NCBI GenBank assembly: GCA_947624335.1
Contig: CANQJX010000089.1
Location: 1-7,364 of the forward strand
Length of the DNA stretch: 7,364 nucleotides
DNA from: an uncultured Marvinbryantia sp.
GTDB lineage: Bacteria; Bacillota; Clostridia; Lachnospirales; Lachnospiraceae
Reading direction: 5' to 3'
In this document: positions 1-6,665 of the stretch, in pieces
Position numbering within the stretch: the stretch's first letter is position 1
How the letters are laid out: the number at the start of each line of letters is the position of its first letter
The notes under the pieces: model-generated
What the model was told of the DNA's origin: nothing
Databases searched by the model: none
The model's input: the letters and a program-made list of their open reading frames with translations, nothing else
Program-made: the position numbers and the translations under genes

Positions 1-3000
1 ATACCACCCGCTGCTTCTCGCGCGCAAGTTTCATGCAGTAGTCCACATCGTTATATGCCACCGCGAACGCCTCGTCAAATCCGCCCACGCGCTCAAATAT
101 CCGTCTTTTCGTCATCATACAGGCCGCCGTCACCGCGCTGAATTCCTGCATGACGACGGCTCTTCCCATATATCCGGCGCGTTCAGCCGGCATACCGGAA
201 AAAATATGGCCCGCCACGCCGCACAGTCCTATGACGATTCCCGCATGCTGGATTGTTCCGTCCGGATAGAGCAGCTTTGCGCCCACCGCCCCCACATCCT
301 CCTGCGAACAGATCCCAAGCATCGTCTCCATCCAGCCCGGCGTGATCACCTGCGCATCATTGTTTAAAAACAGGAGGTATTCTCCGTCCGCCTGCGCGGC
401 CGCAAAATTATTGATGGCGGAAAAATGGAACGCCCCCTCCCAGGTCAAAAGCCGTACCTTTTCGTAGCGTTTTGGCAGTTCCCGGTAAAACGCGGCGGTC
501 TGCGGGTCTTCGCTGTTATTTTCCACCACGATTACTTCGTAATTGTCCCAGACGGTGTTGGCGGCAATGGAATCCAGACATTGCTTCAGCTCCGGCACAT
601 GGTCTTTGTTGGGAATGATAACCGAAACCTTCGGTTTGCCTTTCACCGCAAATCTGGTACGAAATCTTCCAAACAGCTCTGTCGGTTCCACCACGGCGTC
701 GATCCCAAGGCGGCGATAATGTTCCTGCACCGCCCGTCTGCCGGCTTCTCCCGTATAGGTTTTGCTCTGGATATTCCCGGCCGTTGAATCCGCATGGCTG
801 CGCCAGTGATACAGGACTTTCGGAATATGGCGGATCTCCCGCGCGCGTTCGCAGCAGCGCAGGATAAAGTCATGGTCCTGCGAACCGTCAAAGGCTTCCC
901 GAAAGCCGACCGCCTGCGCAAGTTCCCGTTTTACCGCCGTGATATGGCAGATATAGTTATTGCTGCGCAGCATATATAAATTAAAATCCGGTTTAAAGTG
1001 CGCGCCGTAATAATAGGTCCCGTCCGCGCTCACCTTATCTTCATCCGTATAAATAAAATCGGCCTGCGGATGTTCGTTGACCGTCTTTACAATTTCGTAG
1101 AAAGCGTCCGCCTCAAGCAGATCGTCGTGATCCGCCAGCACTACATAATCGCCCGCCGCCATCGAAAGCGCCGCATTTGTGTTGCCGGAAATTCCAAGGT
1201 TTTCCTTTAGTTTCTGATAACGGATGCGCTTTTGCGCGGGATAGGTCCGGCGGATGAGTGCTTCCAGCTCCCGCGTACTGCTTCCGTCCGCCAGGCAGAT
1301 CTCCAGTTTTTCATACGTCTGCGCAAGCAGGGAATCCAGCAGTTCTTTCAGGTAACCGGCTGGCGTATTATAAAGCGGTACGGCCACGCTGATAAGCGGC
1401 ATAAAAGGAAACGTTTCCTTTCGCTGCCGGTCCAGCTCTGCCGCGTCCGGTCTGGTCGCTTTGCGGTATTGCGCGTATGTGAGCAGTTCTTCTCCCGCGT
1501 TCTTTTCCTCTCCCCAGAATCCCATTTTAGTCAGGGGAAGGTACTGAACCGTCGGCCGCAGCCGTCCCGGAAGCATCCCGGCCAGTTTTTTCCCGACAGC
1601 GCTGTTCTGATGTATAATCCTTCCCACGGAAAGTATTTTCGTTACGGCCCGCGCGCCGTCCGATGCGGTAAGCGTCAGCTTTTTCCACGGCTTTCCGCTC
1701 TCGTCGCAGCCGGCCGCCTCGATATAAAATCCCAACGGAACGTTCTCGTTTGCAATCCGGCAGCTTGCGTTCACGTCGTCGCGTTTTATGCGCTGCATCT
1801 GCATAGCTACCGCACGGCCGCCGTCGCCCGTCAGTTTAAGCTGCGCCGGGCGTCCGTCGCACACGGCCCATCCCTGAATGCTGAAACCGTCCGCCGTACG
1901 CTCCAGAATATCCACAACCAGCCGGATTTCGCCGCGCGCAGCCTCAGTTTGCTTTCCCTGTCCGCACAGTAATCCGTCCGGATCCTGCGCTTCCATCTCC
2001 AGCGCAAGGCGCAGGGTTCCCGCCGCGGGACGCCAGCCTTTCCATATCATCTGCGCGTCCTCTGCGGCAAATAAAATAAGCCCCCGCCGCAGTTCCGTTC
2101 CGTTGGAGGTACAGCGCGGCGTCGTCCCTTCGCCGTTTTGCTTTTGGAACTGCGCCTCCCGTATATGCAGCAGGCAATAGTCCGAAGGCGGATCGACCCG
2201 GATGGCGCGTACGGTCGCGTCCGCCGGAATCAGCAGAAGTTCGTTCTTTTCCCCGCTTCCGCTGATGTATACGGAATCTTTTGCAGAAAATCCGTCTCCT
2301 CTGTCGTAAAAAATCTGAAATTCTCCCTGCAGGGGAAGCGCATTTTTCGTCTCTTTTTTGATGTCCAGATAACCGGGAGAAACCTGGGAATACAGGTTTT
2401 GCAGAACAACCGCCCCGCCGCGGACATACGCCTGAAAATGCTGTTCCATTTTTTCAAACGCCTCGCACGCCTTTTCGGTAAGTCCCAGCGCCGCAAACAG
2501 AGAAAACCCCTCCAAAGCGGCGCGCGCAGGGCTTCCATAGATATAGTATTTTAAGATACGATAGAGTACATAATCCGACGGAATGGGAAACGCAAACGTC
2601 CATTCATAATCGATCAGCGTCCAGCCGCCCTCCTGCTCAATCGCGTTGTTTACCGTCATGTCAATATCGGTCACAGCGGCGGAAAACAGGCCGTCCGGAA
2701 GTTTCGCTTCGCCGAATACCCGGACAAATTCCGGCGTTAAAACAAACGGCTGCTTTTTCAGCGCCGCCCGCACCTTTGTCCCGTAATCCGCAAGCGTCCC
2801 GGCCGTTTGTTCAACGTCCCCCGCCAGAAGCATTTCGTCCAGCCGTTCCTCCAGCGTTCGTCCTTCCAGATATGCGTGTATTGCCGTCTCTCCCTGCATG
2901 ACGCAGTCGTTGACGGAAAAAGGCGTGCCAAAGAACGCTTCCGTCAGCGCCCGGCACCACTGCTTTAACGATGCGATATGTTCCCGTCCTTCCGGAAAAC

Positions 3001-3109
3001 ACGCGCGTTTTTTCACCGTCCGCACGCTGCCGTCCGCGCAGATGTCCGTGCGGATGGCAAACGGTTTTGCGCGTTCATTGGAATATTTTGTATAAATAAT
3101 CTTTTCCAT
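1..3109 (-). CDS. Multidomain glycosyltransferase: kinase-like domain, beta-rich region, two GT2 domains; 3' end cut off by window edge
   Basis: The frame is open from the ATG at 3109 to the left edge (1036 codons, no stop). Residues about 1-245 resemble an APH/choline-kinase-like phosphotransferase domain: TVKKRA (31-36) could carry the nucleotide-binding lysine, DIDMTVNN (148-155) matches the HxDxxxxN catalytic loop with Asp150 and Asn155, and LIDYEW (165-170) matches the metal-binding strand with Asp167. Residues about 255-380 and 400-490 look like two beta-sandwich modules (FQIFYDRGDGFS near 265; FSIQGWAV near 414; DDV at 444-446; GF at 460-461). GT2 domain 1 (about 572-790) has ISVAVPLYN, ADHDD with Asp660 and Asp662, TDEDK at 688-692 and SQDHDF near 745. 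GT2 domain 2 (from about 825) has VSVIIPN, NNDA at 916-919 and YNDVDY at 1019-1024. No signal peptide or membrane segment is seen, so it is probably cytosolic. Two GT domains suggest two linkages of a repeat unit. Donor and acceptor are unknown; dTDP-rhamnose is plausible from rmlA and rmlC. Confidence 0.9.
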   Translation of the reverse strand, partial: MEKIIYTKYSNERAKPFAIRTDICADGSVRTVKKRACFPEGREHIASLKQWCRALTEAFFGTPFSVNDCVMQGETAIHAYLEGRTLEERLDEMLLAGDVEQTAGTLADYGTKVRAALKKQPFVLTPEFVRVFGEAKLPDGLFSAAVTDIDMTVNNAIEQEGGWTLIDYEWTFAFPIPSDYVLYRILKYYIYGSPARAALEGFSLFAALGLTEKACEAFEKMEQHFQAYVRGGAVVLQNLYSQVSPGYLDIKKETKNALPLQGEFQIFYDRGDGFSAKDSVYISGSGEKNELLLIPADATVRAIRVDPPSDYCLLHIREAQFQKQNGEGTTPRCTSNGTELRRGLILFAAEDAQMIWKGWRPAAGTLRLALEMEAQDPDGLLCGQGKQTEAARGEIRLVVDILERTADGFSIQGWAVCDGRPAQLKLTGDGGRAVAMQMQRIKRDDVNASCRIANENVPLGFYIEAAGCDESGKPWKKLTLTASDGARAVTKILSVGRIIHQNSAVGKKLAGMLPGRLRPTVQYLPLTKMGFWGEEKNAGEELLTYAQYRKATRPDAAELDRQRKETFPFMPLISVAVPLYNTPAGYLKELLDSLLAQTYEKLEICLADGSSTRELEALIRRTYPAQKRIRYQKLKENLGISGNTNAALSMAAGDYVVLADHDDLLEADAFYEIVKTVNEHPQADFIYTDEDKVSADGTYYYGAHFKPDFNLYMLRSNNYICHITAVKRELAQAVGFREAFDGSQDHDFILRCCERAREIRHIPKVLYHWRSHADSTAGNIQSKTYTGEAGRRAVQEHYRRLGIDAVVEPTELFGRFRTRFAVKGKPKVSVIIPNKDHVPELKQCLDSIAANTVWDNYEVIVVENNSEDPQTAAFYRELPKRYEKVRLLTWEGAFHFSAINNFAAAQADGEYLLFLNNDAQVITPGWMETMLGICSQEDVGAVGAKLLYPDGTIQHAGIVIGLCGVAGHIFSGMPAERAGYMGRAVVMQEFSAVTAACMMTKRRIFERVGGFDEAFAVAYNDVDYCMKLAREKQRVV

Positions 3110-3113
3110 AGTT

Positions 3114-3124
3114 CTCCTGCTCCT
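3114..3124 (-). promoter_or_regulatory. Tandem ribosome binding sites of the glycosyltransferase gene
   Basis: The minus strand reads AGGAGCAGGAG in the 25-base gap after the methyltransferase TAG. The proximal AGGAG (3114-3118) is 4 bases from the ATG at 3109 and the distal one (3120-3124) is 10 bases away. Either could serve; together they show independent initiation of this gene rather than a broken fusion. Confidence 0.7.
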
Positions 3125-3134
3125 GTGCAAACAG

Positions 3135-4049
3135 CTACTTTAAGATCACCAGAAACGAATTGGAAAACAACGGGAACAGCCCGTCTTTGATCAGGCTGTC
3201 AAAGGCCGCCGCTTCGTCAAAATTTACATAGCGCTTCCGGTCAAAATTGCGCAGATTATCACGCAGTTCTCCTACGCGCGGAAGATAACTGTCCGAATAA
3301 ATTGCCGTCGGAAATTTGTAGTCCGGGTACGGATAGTAGAACTCTTCCGCCTCCATCCCGGCTTCCCGGATGATGCGCTCCAGTTCCGGGCGGGAAAACG
3401 TGCGTACGCCCGCTCCTTTTGGATATCCTTCGACGCCTTCGTAGAAATTTCCGGTATGGTCCTCCGTACAGCCGGCAAAATACTTTAAGCCGAGGCGGTT
3501 TTCAATCGCAATTACGATCCTGCCGTCCGGTTTCAGATGTTTCCGGATGCTGGCAAGAAAATCCACATACGGCGTTTGAGAGTCGATATAGCCCTGTCCG
3601 TATTCAAACACGCCGATCAGCGTGATCCAGTCAAATTTCCGGTCTAAACGCTTCTCTATATCCTGAAAATTACCCAGAAGGATTTCTATGTTGGCGCGCG
3701 TCTGATTTCTGAGCGCGTTAATCGTACTGCGTTTTTTAGAAAGCTCGATGCAGGTGACCGCGCGGCTCTTATCCGCAAGCGTTCCGGTAATCGCCCCGCA
3801 GCCGGATCCTACTTCCAGCACCGTCTGTTCTTTGGTGATCGGAAGCCATTCGATAATATTGGCGCGTAAGCCGGACAAATGATACAGAATCGGCCAGCTC
3901 TTTTTCTCCCGGATCACACGGTCAAATTCCGCCTGCGGATGAGAGCGGACAATTTCCAGAAGTTCATCCTCAATCTCGCCGTCCGAGTACAGATCTTCGC
4001 CCGGATAATCCCGGTCGTCCAAACGTACATTTCCTATCTGATCGCTCAT
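3135..4049 (-). CDS. Class I SAM-dependent methyltransferase, putative glycan-modifying or chain-capping enzyme
   Basis: A 304-residue soluble protein with a Rossmann-type methyltransferase core. Motif I, LEVGSGCGAITG, is at 78-89. The acidic end of strand 2 (VTCIELSK, Glu102) should hold the SAM ribose. FDWITLIGVFEY at 139-150 is the motif IV/post-II region, and LKPDGRIVIAIEN at 172-184 is the post-core strand. Residues 185-260 (RLGLKYFAG, GVEGYPKGAGVRTFSR, YYPYPDYKFPTAIYSD) look like a family-specific substrate lid. No membrane segment is seen. The start is the ATG of an ATGA overlap with wzt, with a strong GGAGG seven bases upstream. Position after a Wzt with C-terminal domain and before a kinase-like domain recalls WbdD of E. 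coli O8/O9a, which methylates a terminal sugar or terminal phosphate to end chain growth. The methyltransferase fold is certain; the acceptor is unknown. Alternatives are internal O-methylation of a sugar or methylation of a nucleotide-sugar precursor. Confidence 0.88.
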   Translation of the reverse strand: MSDQIGNVRLDDRDYPGEDLYSDGEIEDELLEIVRSHPQAEFDRVIREKKSWPILYHLSGLRANIIEWLPITKEQTVLEVGSGCGAITGTLADKSRAVTCIELSKKRSTINALRNQTRANIEILLGNFQDIEKRLDRKFDWITLIGVFEYGQGYIDSQTPYVDFLASIRKHLKPDGRIVIAIENRLGLKYFAGCTEDHTGNFYEGVEGYPKGAGVRTFSRPELERIIREAGMEAEEFYYPYPDYKFPTAIYSDSYLPRVGELRDNLRNFDRKRYVNFDEAAAFDSLIKDGLFPLFSNSFLVILK

Positions 4050-5266
4050 ACCATGTCCTCCACGGTAATATGGGAATCCATATCATAGTAGCCAACTGTA
4101 TTTTTGGCGGAAACCACCGTCAGGGAGCAAACGTCGTACAGACGGTGGAATACGGTAAATTCGCCGTCTTTATAACCGGTGCAGCCCAAAGAGAGCAGAT
4201 ATTCTCCTCCCTGCAGATTCATCGTCTGGCGGAATGCAACCGTCTGCGCGCCGCCCTTTTTTTGCGGTTTTACGGCGCTTTTTTCAAGCATGGTGTTCGT
4301 GCCCGTGATTTCCGTCCCGCGCATATCTTTGATGGTAAACGCATAGATCGGTTCCTCTATGTCCTCGTGAAAGCGCACATTCATTTTAACTGTAAAAGGT
4401 TCCATTTTCTGGATGGTATTGGTTGCGGCGCCCTGCGCGTCTTCAATCGCAAAATCCGTGATCTGCGCTGCGAGGGTTCCGTATTCTATGGCGTCGGGAT
4501 TGCGCGCGGGCGTTTCCTGCGCGCGTACGCCGTCCTCCTGATGCACCAGCACTTTCTTATAGAGATCCACCATCTCTTTGGGATTGCCCTCGCCAAGGAC
4601 AACGCCTTTATTCAGCAAAAAGACGCGGTCGCAGTATTTGCTGATGCTTCCCAGGTCATGGCTGACAAACAATATCGTTTTTCCCTGTTTCTTAAACTCC
4701 TCAAATTTACGGTAGCATTTTGCCTGAAAGAAAACGTCCCCTACCGAAAGCGCCTCGTCCACAATCAAAATTTCCGGGTCGATGTTGATCGCCACGGCAA
4801 ACGCCAGACGTACAAACATTCCGCTGGAATAGGTTTTCACCGGCTGATTGACAAATTCCCCGATGTCCGCAAATTCCAGAATGTCGTCCATCCGCGCCTC
4901 GATCTCTTTCTCGGAAAAGCCCATCATCGTACCGTTCAGATAAATGTTTTCCATGCCGGTATATTCCATATTAAAACCGGCGCCCAGCTCCAGCAGCGCC
5001 GAGATCCGCCTGGTTACCGTAAGTTTCCCCGCGCTCTGGCACACCACGCCCGTAATAATCTTAAGGAGCGTCGATTTCCCGGAGCCGTTTGTTCCAATCA
5101 CGCCGATCGTCTCCCCTTTGCAGACATGAAAACTCACATCGTTGAGGGCGTAATGCTCATGGACGTCCACTTTTATTCCCAGCGCTTCGCGCAGACGGTC
5201 GGACGGCTTATTATACAGTTTGTATCGTTTGACCAGGTGTTCCGCCTGTATTGCAATCTCTTTCAT
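4046..5266 (-). CDS. wzt: Polysaccharide ABC exporter ATPase with C-terminal domain (Wzt type)
   Basis: This is the nucleotide-binding subunit that powers export by the Wzm permease. The ABC ATPase domain covers about residues 1-245: Walker A GTNGSGKST at 58-66, the LLELGAGF segment at 91-98, signature YSSGM at 146-150, Walker B ILIVDEAL at 166-173 with catalytic Glu171, the D-loop SVGD at 174-177, and switch His203 in VSHD. All catalytic residues are intact. After a linker, residues about 255-406 form a second, beta-rich domain (EYGTLAAQITDF, FTVKMNVRF, YAFTIKDMRG, GGEYLLSLGC) at the place and length of the Wzt C-terminal glycan-binding domain. In E. coli O8/O9a that domain binds the capped non-reducing end of the chain; whether it does so here is inference. 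The start follows the permease stop by 12 bases behind only a weak purine-rich site (AGGCGGGG), suggesting coupling. The TGA overlaps the methyltransferase ATG as ATGA. Confidence 0.95.
   Translation of the reverse strand: MKEIAIQAEHLVKRYKLYNKPSDRLREALGIKVDVHEHYALNDVSFHVCKGETIGVIGTNGSGKSTLLKIITGVVCQSAGKLTVTRRISALLELGAGFNMEYTGMENIYLNGTMMGFSEKEIEARMDDILEFADIGEFVNQPVKTYSSGMFVRLAFAVAINIDPEILIVDEALSVGDVFFQAKCYRKFEEFKKQGKTILFVSHDLGSISKYCDRVFLLNKGVVLGEGNPKEMVDLYKKVLVHQEDGVRAQETPARNPDAIEYGTLAAQITDFAIEDAQGAATNTIQKMEPFTVKMNVRFHEDIEEPIYAFTIKDMRGTEITGTNTMLEKSAVKPQKKGGAQTVAFRQTMNLQGGEYLLSLGCTGYKDGEFTVFHRLYDVCSLTVVSAKNTVGYYDMDSHITVEDMV
4055..4060 (-). promoter_or_regulatory. Ribosome binding site of the methyltransferase gene, inside wzt
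   Basis: The minus strand reads GGAGGA, 5 to 6 bases before the ATG at 4049, within the last codons of wzt. Together with the ATGA stop/start overlap it supports this start and suggests that translation of wzt and the methyltransferase is coupled. Confidence 0.75.
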
Positions 5267-5272
5267 TCAAAA

Positions 5273-5280
5273 CCCCGCCT
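5273..5280 (-). promoter_or_regulatory. Weak ribosome binding site of wzt
   Basis: The 12-base gap between the permease stop and the wzt ATG contains only AGGCGGGG followed by TTTTGA. This is a poor match to AGGAGG, and it overlaps the permease stop codon. Initiation probably depends on ribosomes arriving from the permease gene, which would link the amounts of the two exporter subunits. Confidence 0.4.
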
Positions 5281-6088
5281 AAAGTACGTCTGCAAAATGT
5301 ACTTTCAATTTCTTAAATAATTTTGCCCCTGCCGCAAAAAGCACCAGAACCACCGCCCAAAAATAAAGCGTCTGCCACGGGTGCTCCCAAAACCACACTT
5401 TATCAACCAGCGCGCTGCGATACCCCATCACAATGTAATACATGGGATTCACCTTCAAAATCCGCGCGACAAAGGAAAACGGATTGATTCCCATATCCTG
5501 AAAGTCCCACATAATCGGGGTCATCCACACGCCTATCTGCAGCGCGATTCCGATGATCTGCGTCAGGTCGCGGAAGAAAACCACAACCGAGCAGGTTGCA
5601 TAGGATAAGGCAAGTACCAGCATAAATACGCAAAAGCTGAAATAAACTACCTGCAGCGTATAGAGATCCGGAAAATAACCGTAAAGCATATACAGCGCAA
5701 TGGTAAACAGCGCAAAAAACAGATGCACAAACAGCGCCGCAATAATTTTGATAATCGGAAGGACGCTGATCTTAAAAACTACTTTTTTAACCAGATAGCT
5801 GTATTCAATCAGCGCATTGGTGCTTTGTACCAGCGCCTCCTGGAAAAAAAACCACGGTACCAGTCCGGCGATCAGCCACAGCACAAACGGTACCGCTTTT
5901 GTGGAACCCGGACGGACTACGCCAAACACAAACCAGTAAACGGCCACCGTAACTACCGGCTGGATAAACGCCCAGATGATTCCCAGATAAGAACCCGCGT
6001 ATTTCGTTTTAAAATCATTCTTTGCCAGCTTCCAGATCAGTCTCCGGCTGGCATACAGTTCCCGCGGAAGAGAAATCAGTTTATTCAT
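5279..6088 (-). CDS. wzm: Polysaccharide ABC exporter permease (Wzm/TagG type, ABC-2 family)
   Basis: This is the membrane subunit of an ABC exporter that moves a finished, lipid-linked polysaccharide across the cytoplasmic membrane; it works as a dimer with the Wzt ATPase encoded next. It has 269 residues, normal for Wzm. A basic amphipathic N-terminus (about 1-32, with RRLIWKLAKNDFKTKYAGSYLG, typical of ABC-2 polysaccharide permeases) precedes about six hydrophobic segments, by eye at 34-57, 66-86, 107-134, 145-171, 176-194 and 239-257. Family landmarks are SYLGIIWAFIQPV (33-45), GLVPWFFFQEAL (75-86), FFRDLTQIIGIALQ (171-184), MTPIMWD (189-195) and NPMYYIVMGYR (214-224). The tail is basic (LFKKLKVHF). 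The ATG at 6088 is supported by AGGAG 10 bases upstream. Exporting a rhamnose-containing glycan is inferred from the neighbours; the sequence of the permease alone cannot separate O-antigen-like, teichoic acid or other glycan substrates. Confidence 0.93.
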   Translation of the reverse strand: MNKLISLPRELYASRRLIWKLAKNDFKTKYAGSYLGIIWAFIQPVVTVAVYWFVFGVVRPGSTKAVPFVLWLIAGLVPWFFFQEALVQSTNALIEYSYLVKKVVFKISVLPIIKIIAALFVHLFFALFTIALYMLYGYFPDLYTLQVVYFSFCVFMLVLALSYATCSVVVFFRDLTQIIGIALQIGVWMTPIMWDFQDMGINPFSFVARILKVNPMYYIVMGYRSALVDKVWFWEHPWQTLYFWAVVLVLFAAGAKLFKKLKVHFADVL

Positions 6089-6098
6089 TGTTTTTGTT

Positions 6099-6103
6099 CT
6101 CCT
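6099..6103 (-). promoter_or_regulatory. Ribosome binding site of the permease gene
   Basis: The minus strand reads AGGAG followed by an A-rich 10-base spacer (AACAAAAACA) and the ATG at 6088. It lies just after the TAA stop of rmlC (6110-6108), in the 19-base gap. Confidence 0.7.
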
Positions 6104-6107
6104 GCCG

Positions 6108-6653
6108 TTATTTCAGTTCCCGGATGCCGCCCCACGCCTGATCTTTTTCAGAGAGGATCAGATCCAGTCCCGCCGTGGGCCACGCGATCCCGATATCCGG
6201 ATCGTTCCAGATAATGCCGCCCTCGTCGTTCGGATGATAAAAGTCGGTACATTTATAAACAAATTCCGCGTATTCGGACAGTACCAGAAATCCATGCGCA
6301 AAGTTTTTGGGAATCAAAAACTGTTTTTTATTTTCTGCGGAAAGAATTACGCCATGCCACTTGCCGTAGGTAGGCGACCCCTTGCGCAGATCCACGGCGA
6401 CGTCAAAAACTTCTCCCGCGATCACGCGCACCAGCTTGTCCTGCGGGTAGCGGATCTGAAAATGCAGCCCGCGCAGTACGCCCCTGCGCGACGCGGACTG
6501 ATTATCCTGTACAAATTCCATTGGGATTCCGGCCGCCTTATAATCGTTGTAGTGATACGTCTCCATAAAATAGCCGCGCGCGTCGCCGAACACGGTCGGC
6601 GTAATCACTTTTAAGCCTTCAATCTCACAGGTTTCTACCGTTATTTTCCCCAT
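6108..6653 (-). CDS. rmlC: dTDP-4-dehydrorhamnose 3,5-epimerase RmlC
   Basis: RmlC epimerises C3 and C5 of dTDP-4-keto-6-deoxyglucose, giving the precursor that RmlD reduces to dTDP-L-rhamnose. The protein is a small cytosolic cupin. From the ATG at 6653 it has 181 residues, the usual family length. Visible family features are FGDARGYFMETY (22-33), FVQDNQSASRRGVLRGLHFQ (47-66) with the catalytic-type His64, the core strand GEVFDVAVDLRKGSPTYGKW (80-99), IPKNFAHGFLVL (114-125), and FVYKCTDFY (131-139) with the expected active-site Tyr133. No key residue appears to be missing. An in-frame TTG at 6680 would add nine residues (RKDYEERE-like) and overlap rmlA; the ATG is preferred because GAGGA lies 7 bases before it. 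It follows rmlA by 10 bases and precedes the exporter permease by 19, so co-transcription is likely. Confidence 0.96.
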   Translation of the reverse strand: MGKITVETCEIEGLKVITPTVFGDARGYFMETYHYNDYKAAGIPMEFVQDNQSASRRGVLRGLHFQIRYPQDKLVRVIAGEVFDVAVDLRKGSPTYGKWHGVILSAENKKQFLIPKNFAHGFLVLSEYAEFVYKCTDFYHPNDEGGIIWNDPDIGIAWPTAGLDLILSEKDQAWGGIRELK

Positions 6654-6660
6654 TTCCCGT

Positions 6661-6665
6661 TCCTC
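6661..6665 (-). promoter_or_regulatory. Ribosome binding site of rmlC
   Basis: The minus strand reads GAGGA, then 7 bases, then the ATG at 6653. The site overlaps the TGA stop of rmlA (6666-6664), which fits translation passing from rmlA to rmlC. It decides the rmlC start in favour of 6653 over the upstream TTG at 6680. Confidence 0.7.

Noticed and set aside
1232..1972. A 246-codon open frame on the plus strand inside the glycosyltransferase gene
   Set aside because: It is antisense to a continuous GT2 reading frame with clear motifs, and its product has no recognisable domain.
3110..3140. Recent frameshift between the methyltransferase and the glycosyltransferase
   Set aside because: The downstream gene has its own ATG with two ribosome sites, and the methyltransferase ends in a complete hydrophobic strand. 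A split is more likely than a lesion, although it cannot be excluded without homologs.
4070..5320. A 416-codon open frame on the plus strand opposite wzt
   Set aside because: It mirrors wzt almost end to end, its translation resembles no known family, it is rich in His, Arg and Phe as antisense of coding DNA often is, and wzt has full ABC motifs. It is a shadow of codon bias.
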